Shown here: one piece after another, positions 50,358 through 57,768 of the stretch | Numbering within the stretch: position 1 is the stretch's first letter | How the letters are laid out: each line of letters begins with the position of its first letter | DNA from: Nonomuraea deserti | GTDB lineage: Bacteria; Actinomycetota; Actinomycetes; Streptosporangiales; Streptosporangiaceae | DNA: 64,000 nt | Reading direction: 5' to 3' | NCBI RefSeq assembly: GCF_004348685.1 | Contig: NZ_SMKO01000007.1 | Coordinates: forward strand, 1-64,000 | Notes under the pieces: model-generated | What the model was told of the DNA's origin: nothing | Seen by the model: only the letters and a program-made list of their open reading frames with translations | Database searches by the model: none | Translations under genes and position numbers: made by a program

Positions 50358-51656
50358 GTGGTTGAAGGCGGAAGATGGGACCGGCGTTCCCTGCTGCGGG
50401 GCGCCACCGTGCTGGCCGGTGCCGCCGCGACCGCACCGCCGCTGGGCGGGGCGGCCACGGCCCGAGCCCGCGGTGGTGACGCGGACGCGCTGTTCAAGGC
50501 GGGGAAGTTCGAGCAGGCCGGGCGCGCGTACGAGGAGATCCTGAGAGCTGACCCCGCGAACCTGAACGCGGCCCGCCGGCGCGGCTACGTCGGGCTGCTG
50601 GCCAACCGGTTCCCCGAAGCCGAAAAATACCTCAAGATGGCCATCGGGCTGGCACCCGGCGACAAGGATGCCAACCGGTTCCTGGCCGACTGCTACATCC
50701 GGCAGGACAAGTTCGCCCTCGCCGCACCACACTGGCAAGCGGCCGGCAGGGACGTCTTCGCCACGTGGTTCGCGGCGGTCCGCGGCGAGCCGTACCAGAT
50801 CCACGGCGACATCGCGCGGCTGCCCTGGCCGCAGATGGACCCGAAACCGCTGGTGGAGGCCTCGGTCAACGGTGGACCGTCAAAACGCTTCACGTTCTAC
50901 ACCGGCTCCCCATGGCTGGGCCTGTCCTCGACGGTGGCCAAGGAGGCCGGGCTGAGCCCCGTCGCCAGCCAGAAGATCGATTATCTGGACGGCACCATAT
51001 GGCAGTACTTCGGGGTGCTGGACTCGTTCAGGCTGGGCGGCATCGAACTGCGTAACATCCCCGTGGCGTGGTCGGAGTCGGAGTCGGGCGGAGATGTCGA
51101 CACCGGCAACGACGGCATGATCGGCACGTGGGTCTTCTACCACCTGCTGACCACCTTCGACTACGCGGGCCGATCGCTGATCCTGCGGTGCAACACCCCG
51201 GAAGCGGCCAGGCAGGCGCGCGCCGCAGCCGAACGGGCGGGCGCAGAGCCCCTGCCACTGTGGCTGGCCCGTGAGCACATGGTCCACAGCAGGGGCAGCG
51301 TCGCCGGCTCAGGCCCGCGCGTGGTGGCCTTGCCCATCGGCGGAGGCAGCGAGGCCGCCGCGGTCATGCACGGGGATACGGCCGAACAGTTGCGGATCCG
51401 CACCGACTACGACCGCCCCATCAGGACTCACGCTCACAGCCACCCGGCGGTCACCTACCCTTGCTATCCGAAGGAGATCCGCCTCGGCAGCGCCACCGCC
51501 CACGACATCTACTGCAACACGCACCCGGAGTCCGCACTCGCCCCCCTCGGGTTCGACGTGCCGGTCACCTTCTTCCACAGCTTCTACAAGCCGTACAACA
51601 TCACCCTCGACTTCACCGGCATGAACGTCTACATCGCCCGCGGCAAGGCCACCTGA
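50358..51656 (+). CDS. Tat-exported TPR plus pepsin-like protein lacking a catalytic Asp
   Basis: 432 residues; GTG start with GGAG eight bases upstream. Twin-arginine signal WDRRSLLRGATVLAGAA. Residues about 45-130 carry TPR-like repeats (ADALFKAGKFEQAGRAYEEILRADP, FPEAEKYLKMAIGLAPGDKDA). The rest is a retropepsin-like beta-barrel pair: FTFYTGSPWLGL (about 180) stands where FLIDTGAS is expected, so the Asp of D-T-G is Tyr; GNDGMIGTWVFYHLLTTFDYAGRSLILR matches the second half of the domain, and HSFYKPYNITLDFTGM closes a second repeat. Probably a non-catalytic or substrate-binding derivative acting outside the membrane. Confidence 0.7.
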   Translation: MVEGGRWDRRSLLRGATVLAGAAATAPPLGGAATARARGGDADALFKAGKFEQAGRAYEEILRADPANLNAARRRGYVGLLANRFPEAEKYLKMAIGLAPGDKDANRFLADCYIRQDKFALAAPHWQAAGRDVFATWFAAVRGEPYQIHGDIARLPWPQMDPKPLVEASVNGGPSKRFTFYTGSPWLGLSSTVAKEAGLSPVASQKIDYLDGTIWQYFGVLDSFRLGGIELRNIPVAWSESESGGDVDTGNDGMIGTWVFYHLLTTFDYAGRSLILRCNTPEAARQARAAAERAGAEPLPLWLAREHMVHSRGSVAGSGPRVVALPIGGGSEAAAVMHGDTAEQLRIRTDYDRPIRTHAHSHPAVTYPCYPKEIRLGSATAHDIYCNTHPESALAPLGFDVPVTFFHSFYKPYNITLDFTGMNVYIARGKAT

Positions 51657-51674
51657 TCGCGGGGCTCCGCAGGT

Positions 51675-51920
51675 CTACGCCTCGCCGGAGGTCAGGCCGC
51701 CCGGCTCAGGAGAGGCCGGTGCCGAGCGGCGCCGGCTGAACCAGTGCCGATGGTTGCGAACGAAGGTCACCACGAAAAGGGCCTGAATGGCGCCCTCGAT
51801 GAGGAGGAAAAGACCGGAGTCCAGCGCCAGCAGTACCGAACCGCCGTCGAAGGCGCCGACGATGGCGCCGACAGTGCTCACCACCGCGACGATCGCGATC
51901 GGAGCGGCGAACAGCGCGAC
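51675..51920 (-). pseudogene. 3' fragment of a small membrane protein gene
   Basis: The frame reads VALFAAPIAIVAVVSTVGAIVG, then LLALDSGLFLLIEGAIQALFVVTFVRNHRHWF, two membrane segments and a basic end. It has no start at its upstream edge: it begins directly after, and in frame with, the TAG stop of the RelE gene. This suggests that insertion of the toxin-antitoxin pair removed the 5' part. A GTG at 51884 could still start a 69-residue protein. The last codons (GLTSGEA) match the msrA remnant at 52810. Confidence 0.5.
51679..51704. repeat. 26-base direct repeat, copy A
   Basis: 23 of 26 bases identical to 52814-52839, including 12 exact bases GAGGTCAGGCCG. The two copies flank the toxin-antitoxin pair in the same orientation. 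Confidence 0.7.
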
Positions 51921-52439
51921 CTAATGAGGCTGGGATCGGTACTCAGCCCACATGTCGACCGCCTCTTGAAGATCGAGAGCGGCAACATGCTCACGCGCCA
52001 TCCCAACCGTGTAGATCAACCGGTCCGCGAGCCAATCCGGAACCGGTTCCCTAGGAGGAGTTTTCTCCACTCGAATGTGATCGGCCAGCGCGCCGAGGCG
52101 TTCGATCACCTGGCCGAGCTGGATGATCTCGGGCCGGTCCGCACCCGCCTCGCGAACCCTCGCTGTCGCCTCCGCGTACACTTCCGCGTCGGCCCTCTCA
52201 CCGACAGCCCACACCTCACGGATCTCCACCGCCTTGTCCTCGGTGATGCGGTAGACGACACGCCAGGTATTGCGACCGACCACCAGCTTCCGGAAACCGC
52301 TCAGTTCGCCGCCCAGCGGGTAGCCGGCTTCAGGGTTGTCCAGCAGGAGCAGGATCTTCTTGAGTACTTCAGGCACCGCGTCCGGGCCGATACGCCGGAG
52401 GTCGTCGACCGCCGGCGCCGTGAAGACGACGTCGGACAC
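51921..52439 (-). CDS. RelE/ParE-family toxin with C-terminal extension
   Basis: 172 residues from a GTG. The first 85 or so are RelE-like: VVFTAPAVDDLRRIGPDAVPEVLKKILLLLDNPEAGYPLGGELSGFRKLVVGRNTWRVVYRI, then VWAVGERADAEVY. The remaining 85 residues (GADRPEIIQLGQVIERLGALADHIRVEKTPP and on) have no counterpart in typical 85-95-residue toxins. It should cleave mRNA at the ribosome. It starts three bases after the antitoxin stop. Confidence 0.82.
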   Translation of the reverse strand: MSDVVFTAPAVDDLRRIGPDAVPEVLKKILLLLDNPEAGYPLGGELSGFRKLVVGRNTWRVVYRITEDKAVEIREVWAVGERADAEVYAEATARVREAGADRPEIIQLGQVIERLGALADHIRVEKTPPREPVPDWLADRLIYTVGMAREHVAALDLQEAVDMWAEYRSQPH

Positions 52440-52442
52440 GAT

Positions 52443-52751
52443 TCACTCATCGTCCGGGATGGCGGACAGCGACTCGCGAGTATGTCCGAAAGCGGCAAGC
52501 ACCTCATCAAACGAGACCCGCTCCCCCGTATCCGTGACCGACCGGGCGAGCACCAGCGCCAGATCGCGAAGATCAGCCGCCGCTTCCTCCAGCTCATTGA
52601 GCCGGCGAATGCTCACGACGGCCGCCACTGGCTGATGCCGCCGGGTGACCACCAGGTCGGTCCCCTGCTCCGCATCAGCCACCAGGCGGGCAACGCCTCG
52701 CTGGGCCGCCTCTGTGACGCTCAGCTCATTAGCGTCGCGGAGAACAGTCAT
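52443..52751 (-). CDS. Phd/YefM-family antitoxin
   Basis: 102 residues. LSVTEAAQRGVARLVADAEQGTDLVVTRRHQPVAAVVSIRRLNEL is the DNA-binding YefM/Phd fold; the C-terminal part (LARSVTDTGERVSFDEVLAAFGH) would wrap the toxin. Its promoter contains TGTACA, the core hexamer of the E. coli YefM operator, so autorepression by the pair is likely. Confidence 0.87.
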   Translation of the reverse strand: MTVLRDANELSVTEAAQRGVARLVADAEQGTDLVVTRRHQPVAAVVSIRRLNELEEAAADLRDLALVLARSVTDTGERVSFDEVLAAFGHTRESLSAIPDDE

Positions 52752-52759
52752 GCATCAAC

Positions 52760-52780
52760 TGTACATCTTTCTATATAGAA
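52760..52780. promoter_or_regulatory. Antitoxin operator and -10 region
   Basis: TGTACA (52760-52765) and a perfect 12-base palindrome TTCTATATAGAA (52769-52780) lie 9 to 29 bases before the antitoxin start; the latter includes a TATAGA-type -10 on the minus strand. Confidence 0.6.
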
Positions 52781-52809
52781 GAGCAGTGCCCCCGGGCCGA
52801 GCATCGGCT

Positions 52810-52920
52810 CAGGCCTCCCCAGAGGTCAGGCCGACCGGGCAGGCGACGCCTGTGCCGCCGATCCCGCATTACCCATTGGGCACTTTGTACAGGTATTGCT
52901 GGGTAGCACTCCTCTTCCGG
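52810..52920 (-). pseudogene. Decayed copy of the msrA 3' end
   Basis: On the minus strand the frame reads [10 protein letters not shown], a stop, then [19 protein letters not shown] and TGA, matching the intact MsrA end [24 protein letters not shown]. The Tyr codon TAC has become TAA. 25 bases are identical to msrA (52878-52902 and 55121-55145), with the flanks diverged. It is in the same orientation as msrA and separated from it by the AbiE-like module. Confidence 0.85.
52814..52839. repeat. 26-base direct repeat, copy B
   Basis: Partner of 51679-51704, lying at the end of the msrA remnant. Confidence 0.7.
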
Positions 52921-52980
52921 CAACAACTGGCCCACGCAGGCAACCGGGTGAGACGCCACGCCCAGCAACCGCCTCCGGCT

Positions 52981-53039
52981 GGCGTTCGGGAAATCCCTGC
53001 CTTCCGCCCTCAACGGAGTTAGGATTTTTCCCGAACGCC
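52981..53039. promoter_or_regulatory. Long inverted repeat in the promoter of the AbiE-like module
   Basis: Arms of 13 bases, GGCGTTCGGGAAA and TTTCCCGAACGCC, pair perfectly; allowing a two-base bulge extends them to 16. Between the arms and overlapping the right one is TAGGAT (53020-53025), a possible -10. The repeat ends 19 bases before the first gene. AbiEi antitoxins are known to repress their own promoters through inverted repeats, so this may be the operator. Confidence 0.6.
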
Positions 53040-53058
53040 GAAGGACTGGAGAGCACCA

Positions 53059-54144
53059 ATGGAGGCGAGGCCACAGCCTCAGAGCGAGGTTGAAGTTCTG
53101 CGAGCCGGAATGGCTGTGCTAGGTGACCGACTGCCGGCCGGGTGGGACATCCAACCACTGAGCCGCAGACTGCCCGATGCTCGCTTCGACGCTCTCTGGA
53201 AGGTGACAGCACCGGACGGAACCTCGGTCGTGCTGGTCGTGGAAGCCAAGCGCGTGGTGGAGAGACGTGACACCGCTACGCTGCTCCATCAGTTGAATGC
53301 CGCAGCGGACGAGCATCCAGGCAGCCGTGGAGTTGTCGTCTCCCGATACCTGTCGCCGCCCGTGCGTAAGCGGCTCTCGGAGGCTGGCCTGTCCTACATA
53401 GATGCGACAGGGAACATCACCCTGAACGTTTCTAAGCCCGGTCTATACGTTGCAGACAGAGGGGCCGACCATGATCCGTGGCGCGGTCCTGGAAGACCGC
53501 GCGGAACGTTGAAGGGCGCTCCCGCAGCGAAGATCGTGCGTGCGCTGTTGGACCACGAAAGATCGTGGGCGATCCGTGAGCTGATCGACGTCGCCGACGT
53601 ATCCACTGGGTCGACCTACCGGGTGATCGAGTTTCTCGAGAGCGAGAACCTGGCAACGCGGACCAGTTCGGGTGCAGTCGTTGTTCCCGACTGGATCGCA
53701 CTGCTGAGGCGTTGGAGCGAGGACTACGGGTTCGTACGATGCAGTCGCGTCACACGGTGGATAGCACCGAGAGGCCTGCCTAGCCTCATGCGGCGGGCGG
53801 CTGATGGCCCTCCCACCCAATACGTCATAACCGGAACCTTGGCCGCAGCTAGCTGGGCCCCCTACGCTCCAGCCCGCTCCGCCATGATTTACACGACAGA
53901 CGCCGAGCACACCGCCCAACTCTGGGATCTTCGCCCTGCTGAAGCCGGAGTGAATGTGATGTTGGCCGAACCTGAAAGTGATGTCGTCTTCGCCCGCACC
54001 CTTACTGACGCTTCCGGTCTCACGATCGCATCGCCACCCCAAGTCGCCGTCGATTTGATGACAGGCCCTGGACGCAGCCCCTCTGAAGCCGAAGAACTCA
54101 TTGAATGGATGGCGCGACATGAATCCTCCTGGCGTAAGCAGTAG
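53059..54144 (+). CDS. AbiEi-like protein: PD-(D/E)XK-like N-terminus, winged helix, C-terminal domain
   Basis: 361 residues. Residues 40-90 have a restriction-nuclease-like pattern: D44, then E62-A-K64 in VVLVVEAKRVV, then Q78. LSYIDATGNITLNVSKPGLYV and the conserved DPWRGPGRPRGTLKGAPAAK lead into a winged helix (about 155-210, WAIRELIDVADVSTGSTYRVIEFLESENLATR). The C-terminal half (FVRCSRVTRWIAPRGLP, YVITGTLAAASWAPYAPAR) resembles the AbiEi antitoxin group. The next gene overlaps by 26 bases. Codon usage has more A/T third positions than neighbours, pointing to transfer. Best guess: antitoxin/repressor, possibly with its own nuclease domain. Confidence 0.65.
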   Translation: MEARPQPQSEVEVLRAGMAVLGDRLPAGWDIQPLSRRLPDARFDALWKVTAPDGTSVVLVVEAKRVVERRDTATLLHQLNAAADEHPGSRGVVVSRYLSPPVRKRLSEAGLSYIDATGNITLNVSKPGLYVADRGADHDPWRGPGRPRGTLKGAPAAKIVRALLDHERSWAIRELIDVADVSTGSTYRVIEFLESENLATRTSSGAVVVPDWIALLRRWSEDYGFVRCSRVTRWIAPRGLPSLMRRAADGPPTQYVITGTLAAASWAPYAPARSAMIYTTDAEHTAQLWDLRPAEAGVNVMLAEPESDVVFARTLTDASGLTIASPPQVAVDLMTGPGRSPSEAEELIEWMARHESSWRKQ

Positions 54145-54961
54145 CGACATCCTCGTCCGATCTCGGTCCGCGCTGCTCGATGCATTGGCCGCGTTGGACG
54201 CCCATCGCGACGCTGTGATCGTGATTGGAGCGCAGGCCATCTACCTGCGCACTGCAGGAAGTCCTGTCGCACTCGCCGAGACGACGAAGGACAGCGATCT
54301 CGCACTCGACCCCAGGGTCCTGGAGGACGATCCGCTTCTGGAGCAATCCATGGGCCGCGCGGGGTTCTACCGTGACCCCATTGGCGGACAACCCGGAGCA
54401 TGGCTGAACCCCGCGGGCATTCCCGTCGATCTGATGGTGCCCGAGGCTCTTGCAGGAGCAGGTACGAGAAAGACACGGGGAGCCCGCATCCCTCCACATG
54501 ATCGCCGTGCCACCCGGCGTGCTCGAGGTCTCGAAGCCGCTGTCATCGACAACACGGTCATGGACGTCACCGCCCTTGACCCGGCCGATGCCCGCGTATA
54601 TCGAGTCAGAGTCGCCGGGCCCGCAGCCTTGCTGGTGGCCAAGCTCCACAAGATCGCAGAACGGGTTTCGGTCCCCCACCGGCTGAATGACAAGGACGCA
54701 CACGACACGTACCGCATCCTTATCGACGCCGACACCGCTGAACTGGCCACCACCTTCAGGCTCCTAGCTCATGATCCCATCAGCAGCGAGGTCACGGAGC
54801 AGGCCATCGAACATCTGGCGACACTGTTCGCGGCAGGACCAACCGCGCCCGGCTCAACGATGGCCGGACGTGCGGAAGAGGGAATTGGCGAACCGGAGAC
54901 GGTTGCTTTGGCAACGTCTCTGCTGGCTACTGATCTCGTGCAGGCCTTGGCAAGCACCTGA
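54119..54961 (+). CDS. AbiEii-like nucleotidyltransferase (predicted toxin)
   Basis: 280 residues. IVIGAQAIYLRTAGSP gives the G-A-x-A start of the nucleotidyltransferase fold and TTKDSDLAL its D58-x-D60 metal motif; PVDLMVPEAL may give the third acid. AAVIDNTVMDV, LLVAKLHKIAERV and NDKDAHDTYRILI are as in AbiEii/MenA-type proteins that modify tRNA or other targets. Start at ATG rather than the upstream TTG. Its 5' end lies inside the AbiEi-like gene, so the two are produced together. Confidence 0.7.
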   Translation: MNPPGVSSSDILVRSRSALLDALAALDAHRDAVIVIGAQAIYLRTAGSPVALAETTKDSDLALDPRVLEDDPLLEQSMGRAGFYRDPIGGQPGAWLNPAGIPVDLMVPEALAGAGTRKTRGARIPPHDRRATRRARGLEAAVIDNTVMDVTALDPADARVYRVRVAGPAALLVAKLHKIAERVSVPHRLNDKDAHDTYRILIDADTAELATTFRLLAHDPISSEVTEQAIEHLATLFAAGPTAPGSTMAGRAEEGIGEPETVALATSLLATDLVQALAST

Positions 54962-54977
54962 GCCCTCCGACGACTTC

Positions 54978-55017
54978 GCAGAGGGCTCGACCCCAACCTC
55001 GAGGCCTGGCCCTCTGC
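54978..55017. terminator. Hairpin terminator between the AbiE-like module and msrA
   Basis: Perfect 9-base arms GCAGAGGGC (54978-54986) and GCCCTCTGC (55009-55017), with an inner TCGA/TCGA pairing. Lies between convergent stops. Confidence 0.7.
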
Positions 55018-55051
55018 GCTGCCGAGGTCAGATTTCACCTAAGGGACTGAT

Positions 55052-55714
55052 CTACTCATCTGCCGACACGATGCCCACGGGACAGGAGACCCCGGTGCCG
55101 CCGATGCCGCAGTACCCATGGGGCACTTTGTACAGGTATTGCTGGTGGTAGTCCTCTGCGAAGTAGAAGGGCCCCGCGGGGGCGAGTTCGGTTGTGATGT
55201 CGCCGTACCCGGCCTGCTTGAGCACCTTCTGGTAGGCGTCGCGCGACGCCTCCGCGGCCTTCTGCTGCTCCGGCGAGTGGTAGTAGATGGCCGAACGGTA
55301 TTGGCTGCCGACGTCGTTGCCCTGGCGCATGCCCTGCGTCGGGTCGTGCGCCTCCCAGAAGAGCTTGAGGAGCTCTTCGTACGACACCTTCGCCGGGTCG
55401 AAGACGACCCTGACGACCTCCGCGTGCCCGGTGAGGCCGCTGCAGACCTCGTCGTACGTCGGGTTGGGGGTGTGGCCGCCCTGGTAGCCGGCGGCCGTCG
55501 TGACGACGCCCGGGGTCTGCCAGAACTTGCGCTCGGCGCCCCAGAAGCAGCCGAGGCCGAAGTCGGCGACCTCCAGCCCCGGTGCGTACGGCGGGGCGAG
55601 GGGGGCGTCGAGGACGGCGTGGCGGTCCGGCACGGGCATGGGTTCCGCGCGTCCCGGCAGGGCGTCCTCCGGTCGGACCATCGATGTCTTGTTGCCGCCG
55701 AACAGCCAGCCCAT
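55052..55714 (-). CDS. msrA: Peptide-methionine (S)-S-oxide reductase
   Basis: 220 residues. Catalytic Cys56 in [44 protein letters not shown] and [22 protein letters not shown] are diagnostic; recycling Cys are in the tail ([13 protein letters not shown]). It reduces methionine-S-sulfoxide in oxidised proteins. Its 3' end is duplicated, in decayed form, 2.2 kb to the left. Confidence 0.95.
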   Translation of the reverse strand: MGWLFGGNKTSMVRPEDALPGRAEPMPVPDRHAVLDAPLAPPYAPGLEVADFGLGCFWGAERKFWQTPGVVTTAAGYQGGHTPNPTYDEVCSGLTGHAEVVRVVFDPAKVSYEELLKLFWEAHDPTQGMRQGNDVGSQYRSAIYYHSPEQQKAAEASRDAYQKVLKQAGYGDITTELAPAGPFYFAEDYHQQYLYKVPHGYCGIGGTGVSCPVGIVSADE

Positions 55715-55835
55715 AACGCACCTCCAGAGGTCTTCCCTCAGCCTACATACCCGCCAACACTTAAGGGCTCCTGAATAATTCCCTATAGAGGAACGCGTTT
55801 GTGTTTAAGGGTAGTAATGCCCGAAACTGGAGTAC

Positions 55836-56792
55836 ATGCCTGACCTTCGGCGTGGCGTACTGTTCGGGATCGCCGCCTACACCATGTGGGGCCTGTTCCC
55901 GCTGTACTGGCCTCTGCTGAAACCCTCGAGCGCCGTGGAGATCCTGGCGCACCGGATGGTGTGGTCGCTGGTCGCCGTGGCCGCCGTGCTGGCCGTGCGC
56001 AGGCACTGGTCGTGGTTCAGGGAGCTGGCCCGCCGGCCGGGGAAGCTCGGCCTGCTGAGCCTCGCCGCCCTCGTGATCACCGTCAACTGGGGCACCTACA
56101 TCTACGCGGTCAACACCGGGCACGTGGTCGAGAGCGCCCTGGGGTACTTCATCAGCCCTCTCGTCAACGTACTGTTCGGGGTGGTGCTGCTGCGGGAGCG
56201 GCTGCGGCCGTTGCAGTGGGCGGCGGTCGGGTTCGGGGCGCTGGCCGTGCTCGTGCTGACGGTCGACTACGGCCGGCCGCCGTGGATCGCCCTCACGCTG
56301 GGGATGAGCTTCGGCGCGTACGGGCTGGTCAAGAAGCGGGCCAACGTGGCGGCGACCGAGAGCCTGGCCGTGGAGACGCTGGTCCTGCTCCTGCCGGCCC
56401 TTGGCTATCTGCTCTTCCTGCAGGGCACCGGCGCGGCGACGTTCGGGACCGAGGGCGTCTGGCACGCGGTGCTGCTGGCGAGCGGCGGGCTGGTCACGGC
56501 CGTGCCGCTGATCTGCTTCGGGGCGGCGGCCATCAGGGTGCCGTTGAGCACCATCGGGCTGCTGCAGTACATCGCGCCGATCCTGCAGTTCGCCTGCGGT
56601 GTGCTGATCGTGCAGGAGGTCATGCCGCCCAGCCGGTGGATCGGCTTCGCGATCGTCTGGGTGGCGCTGGCGGTCTTCACGTACGACAGCCTCCGGACGG
56701 CGCGCGCGGCCGCCCGGGTCAGGAGGTCGGCCGTCCTGTCGGACAACCCGGCCGGCCCGGCGGGCGATCAGCCGCTGCGCTCCACCACGTAG
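55836..56792 (+). CDS. rarD: RarD-type EamA transporter
   Basis: 318 residues, ten membrane segments. MPDLRRGVLFGIAAYTMWGLFPLYWPLL and NWGTYIYAVNTGHVVESALGYFISPLVNVLFG are RarD signatures. The protein family is named for chloramphenicol sensitivity but the natural substrate is unknown. CTGGAG lies just before the ATG. Its end overlaps the convergent polyprenyl synthase gene by 25 bases. Confidence 0.9.
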   Translation: MPDLRRGVLFGIAAYTMWGLFPLYWPLLKPSSAVEILAHRMVWSLVAVAAVLAVRRHWSWFRELARRPGKLGLLSLAALVITVNWGTYIYAVNTGHVVESALGYFISPLVNVLFGVVLLRERLRPLQWAAVGFGALAVLVLTVDYGRPPWIALTLGMSFGAYGLVKKRANVAATESLAVETLVLLLPALGYLLFLQGTGAATFGTEGVWHAVLLASGGLVTAVPLICFGAAAIRVPLSTIGLLQYIAPILQFACGVLIVQEVMPPSRWIGFAIVWVALAVFTYDSLRTARAAARVRRSAVLSDNPAGPAGDQPLRSTT

Positions 56793-57757
56793 TCACATAG
56801 CGCCAAAAATGCGTTCTTGGCGGGGATGTCGGGAAGGCCGAAAATGTCGGCACGGGCCTGGTCCACCCACGACTCCAGCTCCGCCCGCGCCCGCGCCATC
56901 CCCGGGTGCGCCCGCAGCAGCGTCAGCGCCTCCTCGACCTCTTCCTCGGCGACCGGCCCCGACAGCAGCGAGGTCAGCCGGGACGTGTCACCCGAGGCCA
57001 GCGCGTACAGGACCGGAAGGGTCCTGACGCCCTCGCGCAGGTCGGTGCCCGGCGTCTTGCCCGACTCCGCCCCGCTGGAGGCCACGTCGAGCAGGTCGTC
57101 GCCGAGCTGCCAGGCCACCCCGATGGCCTCGCACGCGCGGCTGAGCCGCTCCTCCACGTCGGCGGGAGCCCCGGACAGCAGCGCGCCGAAGCGGCCCGAG
57201 GCGGCGATCAGCGAGCCCGTCTTGTCGGCCAGCACGCTGAGGTAGTGGCCGACCGGGTCCTCGTCGTCGCGCGGGCCGATGGTCTCGCGGATCTGCCCCT
57301 GGACGAGGCGGGAGAACGTCTGGGCCTGGATGCGGATCAGCTCGGGACCCAGGTCGGCCAGGATGTCGGAGGCCTGCGCGAACAGGTAGTCGCCGGTGAG
57401 GATCGCCACGGTGTTGTCCCACCGGGCGTTGGCGGAGGGAGAGCCCCGGCGCACCGGGGCCTCGTCCATGACGTCGTCGTGGTAGAGCGAGCCCAGGTGG
57501 GTCAGCTCGATCACGACCGCGCCGGGCACCACACCCGGCGCGGACGGGTCGCCGAACTGCGCGGCCAGCAACACCATCAGCGTCCTGAACCGCTTGCCGC
57601 CCGCCTCGATGAGATGCTTGGACGCCTCCGTGACGAAGGCGTCCTCGCTCTCCACGGACGAGCGCAGCAGCTTCTCGACCGCGGCCAGTCCGTTGGCCAC
57701 GTCCTGCGCCAACCGCTCGTCCTCAATGGGAAGGTCAACCACGGGAGGCGCGGACAT
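56768..57757 (-). CDS. Polyprenyl diphosphate synthase (menaquinone side chain)
   Basis: 329 residues. First Asp-rich motif in LGSLYHDDVMDEAPVRRG, second in WQLGDDLLDVAS, with GGKRFR and KTGSLIAASGRFGA between. It condenses isopentenyl units onto an allylic diphosphate to make the long chain of menaquinone, the NDH-1 electron acceptor. It follows nuoN by only 11 bases with AAGGGGA before the ATG, so it is part of the nuo operon transcript. Confidence 0.9.
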   Translation of the reverse strand: MSAPPVVDLPIEDERLAQDVANGLAAVEKLLRSSVESEDAFVTEASKHLIEAGGKRFRTLMVLLAAQFGDPSAPGVVPGAVVIELTHLGSLYHDDVMDEAPVRRGSPSANARWDNTVAILTGDYLFAQASDILADLGPELIRIQAQTFSRLVQGQIRETIGPRDDEDPVGHYLSVLADKTGSLIAASGRFGALLSGAPADVEERLSRACEAIGVAWQLGDDLLDVASSGAESGKTPGTDLREGVRTLPVLYALASGDTSRLTSLLSGPVAEEEVEEALTLLRAHPGMARARAELESWVDQARADIFGLPDIPAKNAFLALCDYVVERSG

Positions 57758-57768
57758 ACGGGATCCCC

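Noticed and set aside
54101-54118. TTG start six codons earlier for the nucleotidyltransferase
   Set aside because: The ATG at 54119 is preferred; the extra residues come from the overlapping gene and have no ribosome site before them.
55023-55031. GAGGTCAG near the msrA stop as a further copy of the 26-base repeat
   Set aside because: Only eight bases match; chance cannot be excluded.
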